DNA of 64,000 nt from Cognatitamlana sp035818475 (GTDB lineage: Bacteria; Bacteroidota; Bacteroidia; Flavobacteriales; Flavobacteriaceae), in NCBI RefSeq assembly GCF_035818475.1, contig NZ_JAYMGV010000001.1, forward strand, positions 2,805,663 through 2,869,662, in the 5' to 3' direction. Both the position numbers and the translations under genes were made by a program. The notes beneath the pieces are model-generated. The model saw nothing but the letters and a program-made list of their open reading frames with translations. It was not told where the DNA came from and made no database searches. This document shows, in pieces, positions 16,627 through 23,772 of this stretch. Each line of letters begins with the position of its first letter. Within the stretch, counting starts at the first letter, position 1.

Positions 16627-17376
16627 ATGTATACTTCCGTAGCAAATAACAATTTAGAAATTAAAGTGTCTATGGACACTATTTGTTCTATCTGTAAAAG
16701 CTCTGATTGCCTGATTCATAATAATGCAGAGGCTTTATTTAGCTCCAAATTGCCTCAAAGTAATACAGTACTTAAATGTAAAAAGGGGCAGCAATTTATT
16801 ATGGAAGGCGCTCCGGTTAACGGTCTTTTCTTTATAAAAAGTGGCACTGTTAAAGTCTTTAGAACCGGCATAAACGGACGGGAACAAATTGTACGGTTTG
16901 CTAAACCCTGTGAGATTATAGGACATAGAGGGTTTGGTACCCAGGAGTATTATTCTATTGGAGCAGTGGCCTTACAAGCTACAGAATTGCATTATTTTTC
17001 AAAGGAACATTTACAGGATGCACTGTTTGAGAATCCAAAGTTTGCCTATGATATGATGTTGTTCTATGCCAATGAATTGAACAGAAGTGAGAATAAAGTC
17101 AAGTCTATTTCTCAGATGACCGTTCGTGAACGTGTTATTGATACCTTATTATATATACACAGAAAATTTGGTGACCTGAGAGGGTTTTTAAATTTGCCGT
17201 TAAGCCGTAAGGAATATGCTGATTATGCCGGTACTACTGAGGAGCAGGTTATTAGAATATTCTCAACCCTTAAAAAAGAAGGTTTAATAACTTCGGAGGG
17301 AAAAAAAATTGGAATTACCAAGCTTAAGCTTTTAAAGAAAGAGATTAGTGAACATAATTATTTCCTGGATACTTAA
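16627..17376 (+). CDS. Crp/Fnr-family regulator with FNR-like N-terminal cysteines
   Basis: 249 residues. A cyclic-nucleotide-fold beta-roll spans residues ~50-160 and a C-terminal winged helix includes LPLSRKEYADYAGTTEEQVIRI. Near the N-terminus Cys20, Cys23 and Cys28 form C-x2-C-x4-C, close in position and spacing to the E. coli FNR cluster ligands (20, 23, 29); Cys51 or Cys95 could be a fourth ligand. This suggests oxygen or NO sensing by an Fe-S cluster. Its place between the nap operon and the nitrate importer makes it the likely regulator of both. Confidence 0.85.
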   Translation: MYTSVANNNLEIKVSMDTICSICKSSDCLIHNNAEALFSSKLPQSNTVLKCKKGQQFIMEGAPVNGLFFIKSGTVKVFRTGINGREQIVRFAKPCEIIGHRGFGTQEYYSIGAVALQATELHYFSKEHLQDALFENPKFAYDMMLFYANELNRSENKVKSISQMTVRERVIDTLLYIHRKFGDLRGFLNLPLSRKEYADYAGTTEEQVIRIFSTLKKEGLITSEGKKIGITKLKLLKKEISEHNYFLDT

Positions 17377-17512
17377 AAAGTTGTCCTTTATTGATAATCC
17401 AAAACAATGATCAGCAATTCAATATCATAATAAGATAATCAAAAGAACAAATACTAACTTTGAGGAACTAGGCTAGGGGTTTTCATAGGATGCGTTGTTG
17501 TTATTAGTTTTT

Positions 17513-17965
17513 TTATATTTCATAAAAATCTCCATCCTCCCATTTTTTAGTTCCGAGATATTTTCCGCAAAAATTATAGCGTTTAATACTTCCGTTTGTA
17601 TTAAATATTTTCCCATAACTAAATAACCAAATTTCATCGTTTATCAATTTAATTCGCCGAAATCTTCTGTCGCTACTGGCGTCCATTGAGGAGATAAATA
17701 CTGATTTCTTTTCAAAAACTATATGTCCGTTTGAGTCTATAATTCGATCAGTTACTATAACTTTTTTATGCTTTAATGCCCAAAATAGAAACTTACGCTT
17801 TTTGTCAATCGACTCTGTTTTTAAAGTAACACTTTCAATTTTGCAACTATCATTTTCAATGATATCGATGTCCTGTATTTTAGCCGCCTTTATTCCGCTA
17901 TTCAGGTTAAAGAATAAGGGAGCCAAACTTAAGGGTATTGAAAATATTAGGTTTATGAAGAGCAT
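17513..17965 (-). CDS. Exported protein of unknown function (cassette gene)
   Basis: 150 residues. An N-terminal hydrophobic signal (MLFINLIFSIPLSLAPLFF) is followed by a mainly beta, charged domain without recognised motifs. The start codon lies 15 bp after the GTT end of the attC-like site at 17980-18109, the same spacing seen in the cassette array at 60-64 kb, so I take it as a cassette cargo gene. The expected attC-like site at its own 3' end (starting TAATGGTAAC) is not visible, so its cassette appears truncated. Confidence 0.6.
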   Translation of the reverse strand: MLFINLIFSIPLSLAPLFFNLNSGIKAAKIQDIDIIENDSCKIESVTLKTESIDKKRKFLFWALKHKKVIVTDRIIDSNGHIVFEKKSVFISSMDASSDRRFRRIKLINDEIWLFSYGKIFNTNGSIKRYNFCGKYLGTKKWEDGDFYEI

Positions 17966-17979
17966 TTTTAATTAATGGT

Positions 17980-18109
17980 AACGGTATCGGCTATGAGTAG
18001 TTGCGTGGATTGGCACTCAACTTTGCAAGTACGCACCAAACTGAAAATCTGCGAGGATTTTCAGAAGTAGACAAGAACAAGCAATTACTTATAGCCATTG
18101 TTGGCAATA
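17980..18109 (-). repeat. attC-like recombination site (isolated, 18-kb cassette island)
   Basis: Read on the minus strand: TATTGCCAAC (18109-18100), left arm GGCTATAAGTAATTGC, central hairpin CTGAAAATC / GATTTTCAG (18041-18064), right arm GCAACTACTCATAGCC, then CC-GTT (GTT at 17982-17980). Arms, central hairpin, length (130 bp) and terminal GTT match the five sites at 60.8-63.9 kb. Left arm and reverse-complemented right arm differ only by A-to-G at two positions. No recombinase is nearby. Confidence 0.85.
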
Positions 18110-18113
18110 GTAT

Positions 18114-18467
18114 TTAAAATCCAGAAATAATTTCATCAAGTAAATCATCAACTCCATAAATTTTTGATTTTACAATTTGATACAATTCATTAAATGTTTC
18201 AAATGCTTCTTGAGTTTTGAAATCTGATACTTTATAAGTTACAAAATTGTGAGCTTGCCAATCTTGTACTTGTGATAATTCCTCAATTGACATATTTTTA
18301 TCTGGATATAAATGTAAAAATATCTCGTTTTGTTCATTTGGGCTTTCACTTATTGACCATTTGTATTTGTCATTATATACAAAAAACATTTCCTCTTTAG
18401 TTTGTATGACATTCGTGATTTTTGATTGATTTTCAATCATCGAATTTATTGCTTGTATAATTTTCAT
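18114..18467 (-). CDS. Small soluble protein of unknown function (cassette gene)
   Basis: 117 residues, no signal peptide and no family recognised; mixed charged protein (motif-free; starts MKIIQAINSMIENQSK, ends DDLLDEIISGF). The stop lies 4 bp before the attC-like site. Its ATG overlaps the TGA of the upstream membrane-protein gene (ATGA), so the two are co-translated and travel in one cassette. A two-component cargo such as toxin/antidote is possible but nothing in the sequence proves it. Confidence 0.6.
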   Translation of the reverse strand: MKIIQAINSMIENQSKITNVIQTKEEMFFVYNDKYKWSISESPNEQNEIFLHLYPDKNMSIEELSQVQDWQAHNFVTYKVSDFKTQEAFETFNELYQIVKSKIYGVDDLLDEIISGF

Positions 18468-18892
18468 TTTTTTATAATTTTATTGTAAGAGTCAAAATCT
18501 AAATTTCTGATACTTTCTCTTAATTCGTGAACTAAACTTCTTTTTCTTGGTTCGGTTAGGTTTTTTGGTTTTTCAATGAACCCTTCTATCTTCTCAATTA
18601 TATTATTTAAATTTTCTTTTAAAAATAGATTACCTGTGGTTTGACCTTGAATTTCGTGTAATATATTAATGACCTCTTCTTTTTGTTTGGTGTCATTTGC
18701 GTTAAAATGATTGAGTCTATCCAATTTTGATTTTAATTCAGAAAGTGTTAATTGAGTCGAATAATTTAAGAGTAAATTAAAAGCATTTGAAATTTTTCCT
18801 CTTTGAAAGAAAAAAAGATATAATGCAATACCTGACGCACCAATAGTAAAGAGGTTTGCGACTAGGCTTATTATTTCACTAATTTTTTCCAT
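18464..18892 (-). CDS. Membrane-anchored helical protein of unknown function (cassette gene)
   Basis: 142 residues: one N-terminal membrane helix (about residues 9-28, IISLVANLFTIGASGIALYL) followed by an all-helical, Lys/Glu/Asn-rich cytoplasmic region. First gene of the 18-kb cassette; the ATG is 17 bp after the degenerate cassette boundary at 18917-18909. It overlaps the next gene by 4 bp. No homologous family recognised. Confidence 0.6.
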   Translation of the reverse strand: MEKISEIISLVANLFTIGASGIALYLFFFQRGKISNAFNLLLNYSTQLTLSELKSKLDRLNHFNANDTKQKEEVINILHEIQGQTTGNLFLKENLNNIIEKIEGFIEKPKNLTEPRKRSLVHELRESIRNLDFDSYNKIIKK

Positions 18893-18908
18893 ATAGTGTA
18901 TTTCATAT

Positions 18909-18951
18909 TATTGCAACAAATATATATAGTTACCAGTAACTATATATATTT
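18909..18951 (-). repeat. Degenerate cassette boundary next to a perfect 34-bp palindrome
   Basis: On the minus strand GTTGCAATA (18917-18909) is one base short of GTTGGCAATA, the sequence predicted from the R'' end of this cassette's attC-like site. Directly upstream, AAATATATATAGTTAC (18918-18933) and its exact reverse complement (18936-18951) flank a 2-bp centre. The palindrome is at the outer edge of the cassette and could be a promoter operator, a terminator or a damaged insertion site. Confidence 0.55.
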
Positions 18952-19044
18952 TATATGCACACTAATATAAAACGTTTTTATAAAATAAAACACGATTAAT
19001 CCTACAAATTTAATAATTGCTAAAAAAAGGAAGTGATTTTAAAA

Positions 19045-19064
19045 TTTACGTAGGCATACGTAAA
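19045..19064 (+). promoter_or_regulatory. Palindromic operator upstream of the nitrate importer
   Basis: TTTACGTA (19045-19052) and TACGTAAA (19057-19064) form a perfect 8-bp inverted repeat with a 4-bp spacer, dimensions typical of Crp/Fnr sites. It precedes the nitrate transport leader. A single TTACGTAA is also present in the promoter of the Crp/Fnr gene. A convincing -7 element downstream is not found. Confidence 0.5.
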
Positions 19065-19087
19065 GTTTTTTTTGTGATGTAATACTC

Positions 19088-19136
19088 ATAAGTTGAGAAA
19101 CTTATAATAAAAACCTGTGTCTTTACAGGTTTTTTT
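19088..19136 (+). terminator. Leader hairpin and attenuator-like terminator before nrtA
   Basis: First hairpin ATAAGTT-GAGA-AACTTAT (19088-19105); second hairpin AAACCTGT (19111-19118) / ACAGGTTT (19125-19132), 6-nt loop, running into seven T's (19130-19136). The flanking genes are divergent, so the only transcript that could meet a rightward terminator here is the leader of the nitrate importer. The arrangement looks like premature termination that must be relieved for expression. The A-run on the left also allows it to work leftwards. Confidence 0.6.
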
Positions 19137-19210
19137 ATGTTTTAAAAAGAGGTTTTGATATGGTTATAATCATAAAATAGAACTCGATCTGCTTATATAT
19201 TTGCCATGAA

Positions 19211-19226
19211 TAAGTATTAATACTTA
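19211..19226. promoter_or_regulatory. Perfect 16-bp palindrome upstream of nrtA
   Basis: TAAGTATTAATACTTA, 22 bp before the nrtA start codon. Could be an operator or an mRNA structure near the ribosome-binding region; AT-rich palindromes also arise by chance, so confidence is low. Confidence 0.3.
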
Positions 19227-19248
19227 GATTAATTTAAAACCATATAAT

Positions 19249-20643
19249 ATGAAATCTTTAATTAAAACATCAACTTGGATCTTGCCGATAGCAGTGTTAC
19301 TGTTTTCTTGCGGTAATAAGGAAAAAAAACAAACTTTAGCTGAAAATGTAACTATAGAAACTTCAAAAACAAAAACCTTAGATATTGAAAAGCCACAGTT
19401 AACCTTTGGATTTATCAAATTGACGGATATGGCGCCTTTAGCTATTGCTAAAGAAAAAGGGTTCTTTGAAGATGAAGGGTTATTTGTTTCGGTAGAAGCA
19501 CAATCCAACTGGAAAAATGTATTAGACCGCGTTATTGATGGGCAATTAGACGGATCACACATGTTAGCAGGCCAGCCTATAGCAGCAGGTGCCGGTTTTG
19601 GTCGCCAAGCACAATTAGTAACCCCATTTTCTATGGATTTAAATGGGAATGGTATTACGGTATCCAATGATGTTTGGTCTAAAATGAAACCCAATGTACC
19701 AAAAGGCTCAGATGGTAAGCCTGTACATCCTATAAAAGCTGAGGCTTTGAAGCCTGTAATAGCGGATTATAAAAACTCAGGAAAAGCCTTTAAAATGGGC
19801 ATGGTATTCCCGGTATCTACACATAATTACGAAATTAGATATTGGTTGGCCGCAGCAGGTATTCACCCTGGTATGTATACGGCAGATAATGTACAAGGTC
19901 AAATTGATGCAGAGGTTTTATTATCAGTTACCCCACCACCGCAAATGCCGGCCACTCTTGAAGCAGGTACTATTTATGGGTACTGTGTTGGAGAACCGTG
20001 GAATCAGCAAGCTGTATTTAAAGGTATAGGTGTACCGGTAACCACAAATTATGATATCTGGAAGAACAACCCAGAGAAAGTGTTTGTAATGACTAAAAAG
20101 TTTGTAGAAGAAAACCCAAATACAGCCATAGCAGTTACCAAAGCTTTAATTAGAGCAGGTAAATGGTTAGATGCACCGGAAAACAGGGCAGAAGCGGTGA
20201 AAATATTATCAATGTCCCAATATGTAGGCGCAGACGAAGCGGTGTTGGCAAATTCTATGACCGGTACGTTTGAGTTTGAAAAAGGAGATAAGCGGGAGAT
20301 GCCGGATTTTAATGTGTTCTATAAGTATAATGCCACCTATCCGTTTTACTCTGATGGGATCTGGTTCTTAACTCAAATGAGACGATGGGGGCAAATTCCT
20401 GAAGCTAAACCAGCAGATTGGTATGCGAGTACTATTAAAGATATCTACAGACCAGATATCTGGACAAAAGCAGCAAAGCTTCTAGTAGAAGAAGGATATA
20501 TTCCAGCAGGAGACATTCCGGTAACCGACGGATATAAGGCACCAACAGCAGACTTTATAGATGGTACTACTTATGATGCCAAAGATCCTATTTCATACAT
20601 CAATAGTTTTGCTATAGGCAACAAGGACAAGGCTGTACAATAA
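19249..20643 (+). CDS. nrtA: NrtA-like nitrate-binding lipoprotein
   Basis: 464 residues. Lipobox LLFSCGN (Cys at ~21). The NrtA/CmpA family core starts LTFGFIKLTDMAPLAIAKEK and includes DGSHMLAGQPIAA, DLNGNGITVS and YCVGEPWNQQAV, all characteristic of the nitrate/bicarbonate-binding subfamily and not of the aliphatic-sulfonate branch. As a lipoprotein it presents nitrate to the NrtB permease on the periplasmic face. It starts the importer operon with a long structured leader. Confidence 0.9.
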   Translation: MKSLIKTSTWILPIAVLLFSCGNKEKKQTLAENVTIETSKTKTLDIEKPQLTFGFIKLTDMAPLAIAKEKGFFEDEGLFVSVEAQSNWKNVLDRVIDGQLDGSHMLAGQPIAAGAGFGRQAQLVTPFSMDLNGNGITVSNDVWSKMKPNVPKGSDGKPVHPIKAEALKPVIADYKNSGKAFKMGMVFPVSTHNYEIRYWLAAAGIHPGMYTADNVQGQIDAEVLLSVTPPPQMPATLEAGTIYGYCVGEPWNQQAVFKGIGVPVTTNYDIWKNNPEKVFVMTKKFVEENPNTAIAVTKALIRAGKWLDAPENRAEAVKILSMSQYVGADEAVLANSMTGTFEFEKGDKREMPDFNVFYKYNATYPFYSDGIWFLTQMRRWGQIPEAKPADWYASTIKDIYRPDIWTKAAKLLVEEGYIPAGDIPVTDGYKAPTADFIDGTTYDAKDPISYINSFAIGNKDKAVQ

Positions 20644-20650
20644 CTGGTTT

Positions 20651-20728
20651 TGTCATTCCGAACACGGTGAGGAATCTCATCACTTTTAAGATCTCTCGTC
20701 ACTCGTTCCTCACTCTGTAGAAATGATA
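20651..20728. repeat. Dispersed imperfect-palindrome repeat (GTCATTCCGA type)
   Basis: Begins TGTCATTCCGAACACGGTGA and ends in a loosely complementary stretch with TTCCTCACTCTG. This is a familiar dispersed repeat of flavobacterial genomes; a second, decayed half lies at 49141-49170 after glyA. It sits in the nrtA-nrtB spacer without an obvious terminator T-run. Confidence 0.6.
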
Positions 20729-20755
20729 AAAAGATAATAAAATAAAGAACAAGTT

Positions 20756-21862
20756 ATGAAGCAAAGTATAACATTAGAAAAAGTAACTAAATTTATGGGA
20801 CTGGGTTTTTTAAGTACTTTTAAAGACCTGTTTACCGGTAAGCTGGAAAAGGAAGATTTTAAAAGTTTTCTGAGAAAAGTAATTGTACCCCTTGCTTCTG
20901 TTTTATTATTTATAGGATTGTGGCACCTAGGCGCTAAGTCATTATACAACACCGAAGCAGCATTTAAAATTGAAAAGGCTCTTAATGATCAGGGGCCTGA
21001 AGCAGCAGAAGCTATGCGTGAATGTATTGCTTCGGGAGATATTAGCTGCCAGCCTAATACATTGCCATCTCCAACTCAGGTGTGGGACTCTTACAGGTCT
21101 TTATTAAAAGATCACCAGATTATTAATGCTGATAAGGCCGCGTTTAAAGAGAAAACAACTGCATTAAATAAAAAGCGCATTGCTGAAGGTAAGGCTCCAA
21201 TTACCTATACAGGTCGTCCGTCGTTTGTAGATCAAATATTCAGAAGCTTAAAAACCGTATTTGCCGGGTTCTTTCTGGCATTTTTAATCGCTGTACCATT
21301 AGGGATCTTTATAGGGTTAAGTCCAACTTTAAAAAGTGCGTTCAATTGGTTTATCCAAATATTTAAACCCGTATCACCGGTAGTTTGGTACCTGCTGGTT
21401 TTTATGATTGTAAAAACAGTGCTGATAGGTTCCAATGAGGATAGTTCGTTTACCATTTCCTTTATAAGTGTTGGTTTGTGTTCCATGTGGGCCACTTTGA
21501 TGAATACGGCTATGGGGGTATCATCTGTAGATAAAGACTATATTAACGTTGCTAAGGTCTTAAAGCTGGGATCATTTCAAAAGATATTCAAAGTGGTGTT
21601 ACCATCATCATTACCATTAATCTTTACAGGATTGAAAATTACATTGTCAGTGGCATGGATGGTACTGATAGCTATCGAACTATTGGCCCAAAGTCCCGGA
21701 TTAGGGTTATTTGTTTGGGAAGAATTCCAGAATGGAGCTAATGACTCTAATGCGAAAATCATTGTAGCCATGTTTATAATAGGTATCATTGGTTTCCTAT
21801 TGGATAGATTGATGTTGACCGTACAGAATTGGGTGTCTTTTGATAAAACAGATGCTATATAA
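20756..21862 (+). CDS. nrtB: Nitrate ABC transporter permease NrtB
   Basis: 368 residues. A first membrane helix at ~40-62 is followed by an unusually long extracytoplasmic segment (~65-150, with two Cys in RECIASGDISCQ). The BPD_transp_1 domain follows from ~160, including the cytoplasmic ATPase-contact loop YINVAKVLKLGSFQKIFKVV. NrtB/SsuC permeases are usually 250-290 residues, so the ~90-residue insertion is distinctive and may contact NrtA. Operonic with nrtA and two ATPases. Confidence 0.88.
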   Translation: MKQSITLEKVTKFMGLGFLSTFKDLFTGKLEKEDFKSFLRKVIVPLASVLLFIGLWHLGAKSLYNTEAAFKIEKALNDQGPEAAEAMRECIASGDISCQPNTLPSPTQVWDSYRSLLKDHQIINADKAAFKEKTTALNKKRIAEGKAPITYTGRPSFVDQIFRSLKTVFAGFFLAFLIAVPLGIFIGLSPTLKSAFNWFIQIFKPVSPVVWYLLVFMIVKTVLIGSNEDSSFTISFISVGLCSMWATLMNTAMGVSSVDKDYINVAKVLKLGSFQKIFKVVLPSSLPLIFTGLKITLSVAWMVLIAIELLAQSPGLGLFVWEEFQNGANDSNAKIIVAMFIIGIIGFLLDRLMLTVQNWVSFDKTDAI

Positions 21863-21865
21863 ATC

Positions 21866-21932
21866 ATGTGAATTTACTTGAAATGTTTAATCGTGTAATC
21901 GAGCAAACACATCAACAAATCAATAGTTAAAC
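21866..21932. repeat. AT-rich dispersed spacer repeat (AACAAATCAA family)
   Basis: Contains ACACATCAACAAATCAA then TAGTTAAAC, closely matching the spacer at 6184-6208 (ACACATAAACAAATCAA then CAGTTC). Related stretches occur at 4142-4180, 4529-4560 and 15050-15112, some inverted. All lie in operon spacers of the cofactor/nitrate region. Function unknown. Confidence 0.45.
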
Positions 21933-21940
21933 AAGAAAAA

Positions 21941-22789
21941 ATGGCCTATTTAGAATTAAATAATATATATAAAACATACGGACAAGGAGATCATGCTACC
22001 GAAGTATTGTCTAATATCAATTTATCAATTGAAGAAGGTGAGTTTGTAGCTATAGTTGGGTTTACCGGTAGTGGAAAAACAACCTTGGTCAATTTAATTA
22101 ATGGTTTGTTAGAGCCAACAAAAGGAGAGATTTTGTTTAAAGGAGAACCTATTCAGGGATCAAGCCATGAACGCGGTGTCATATTTCAAAACTATTCATT
22201 ATTACCATGGTTAACAGTAGGGCAGAATGTTTTTATGGCGGTTAAGGAAGCCTTCCCGAAGAAAAGTAAAGAGGAACTAAATGAACTAGTTGCAGAGTAC
22301 ATAGAAATGGTAAGTTTAACGCCGGCAATCAATAAATACCCAAAGGAATTATCTGGAGGTATGCGCCAACGTGTTGCTGTGGCCAGAGCTTTGGCAATGA
22401 AACCTGAAATGATCATTATGGATGAACCACTTGGTGCTTTAGATGCTTTGACCCGGGGAAATCTTCAGGACGAAATATTAAACATTTGGGGAAAAGATAA
22501 GCGTACGGCCTTATTAATTACCAATGATATGGATGAAGGGATTTATATGGCAGATCGTATTATTCCATTACGCCCCGGGCCAAATGCAACCCTGGCCCCT
22601 GAATTTAAAATTGATATTGAACGTCCGCGGGATAAGACAAAAATGAACGACAATCTAAATTTTAAAGAAACCAGAAATGCCATTATTGAATATTTAATGG
22701 ATATAGGAAATGAGAGAAAATCTGAGGCAAAGGAAGCTTTTGTGCTTCCGGATATAAGGCCTAAAGATTTTGTTTATCAATTTAAATAA
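21941..22789 (+). CDS. Nitrate ABC transporter ATPase, H-loop altered (NrtC/D-like)
   Basis: 282 residues. Walker A GFTGSGKTTL (residues 40-49), Q-loop IFQNYSLLPW, signature LSGGMRQRVAVARA, Walker B MIIMDEPLGALDA. The switch (H-loop) histidine is replaced: the segment reads LLITNDMDEG, Asn195 where family members have ITHD. Without that histidine this nucleotide site should hydrolyse ATP poorly, leaving one canonical site contributed by the next gene, i.e. an asymmetric ABC pair. Second half of the heterodimer is immediately downstream. Confidence 0.88.
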   Translation: MAYLELNNIYKTYGQGDHATEVLSNINLSIEEGEFVAIVGFTGSGKTTLVNLINGLLEPTKGEILFKGEPIQGSSHERGVIFQNYSLLPWLTVGQNVFMAVKEAFPKKSKEELNELVAEYIEMVSLTPAINKYPKELSGGMRQRVAVARALAMKPEMIIMDEPLGALDALTRGNLQDEILNIWGKDKRTALLITNDMDEGIYMADRIIPLRPGPNATLAPEFKIDIERPRDKTKMNDNLNFKETRNAIIEYLMDIGNERKSEAKEAFVLPDIRPKDFVYQFK

Positions 22790-22798
22790 TAGCATCAA

Positions 22799-23629
22799 AT
22801 GAGTACACTAACGGCAAATAAAAAATCGACACGTTTTACCGAGAATGGAATTTTTCCTTCAAATGAGGTTATGCTGGATTTAAAGCAATTGAAAAAAGTA
22901 TATCCAACACCAAAAGGAGATTATGTGGTATTGGAAGACTTAAATCTTCAAATCAAAAAGGAGGAGTTTGTAACTATCATTGGGCATTCGGGGTGTGGTA
23001 AAACTACTATGCTATCTATGATTGCGGGATTAAATTCCATTTCGGGTGGTAATATATCGGTATTGGGAAAACATATCAAAGGCCCCGGGCCGGATAGAGG
23101 GGGTATTTTTCAGGCTCCTAGTTTAATGCCGTGGATGACTTCACTGCAAAACGTAATGCTGGGGGTAAACCAGGTTTTTCCGCATGCCACAAAAGCACAA
23201 CGATATGATATAGCTAAATATTATTTACAGAAAGTAGGGCTGGAAGATGCGTTTCATAAAAAGGCCGGTGATTTATCACAGGGTATGCAACAACGTGTAG
23301 GTATTGCAAGAGCGTTTGCTATAAAGCCAAAGGTATTATTGTTGGATGAACCATTTGGAATGTTGGATTCTTTAACCCGGGGAGAACTTCAGGATACGCT
23401 AATTGAGATCTGGAATAAAGAAAAGATTACAGCGGTTATGATCACTCATGATGTAGATGAAGCCATATTTTTGGCAGATAGGGTAATCATGATGACCAGT
23501 GGGCCTAAGGCTAAGATAGGGGATGTGTTGCAGATTGATTTTGAAAGACCAAGAACACGAAAAGCCGTTTTGGAGCATGATGACTATTATGAATACAGAA
23601 AACACCTGATAGATTTTTTGGAACACTAA
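22799..23629 (+). CDS. nrtD: Nitrate ABC transporter ATPase NrtD-like
   Basis: 276 residues with all ATPase motifs intact: Walker A GHSGCGKTTML, signature LSQGMQQRVGIARA (first Gly replaced by Gln), Walker B VLLLDEPFGMLDS, H-loop AVMITHDVDEAIFLADR. It lacks the NrtA-like C-terminal regulatory domain of cyanobacterial NrtC. It pairs with the preceding ATPase; they are separated by 9 bp. Confidence 0.9.
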   Translation: MSTLTANKKSTRFTENGIFPSNEVMLDLKQLKKVYPTPKGDYVVLEDLNLQIKKEEFVTIIGHSGCGKTTMLSMIAGLNSISGGNISVLGKHIKGPGPDRGGIFQAPSLMPWMTSLQNVMLGVNQVFPHATKAQRYDIAKYYLQKVGLEDAFHKKAGDLSQGMQQRVGIARAFAIKPKVLLLDEPFGMLDSLTRGELQDTLIEIWNKEKITAVMITHDVDEAIFLADRVIMMTSGPKAKIGDVLQIDFERPRTRKAVLEHDDYYEYRKHLIDFLEH

Positions 23630-23671
23630 AAGTGAAGGGTCACATAATTAAGCATGCTAAATAAATATGAG

Positions 23672-23710
23672 AAATATCATAAATAAGATATTTTTGTCTC
23701 AATATATTTG
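23672..23710 (+). promoter_or_regulatory. Candidate promoter/operator of the outer-membrane porin gene
   Basis: Two perfect -7 matches, TATTTTTG (23689-23696) and TATATTTG (23703-23710). The inverted repeat AAATATC / GATATTT (23672-23678, 23687-23693; 8-bp spacer) overlaps the first. This suggests the porin has its own start besides read-through from the importer genes. Confidence 0.45.
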
Positions 23711-23772
23711 TAAAACTTTAATTAAGAATAAATTTTATTAAAACTTAAAAACAAACATAAAACAAAGAAAAT

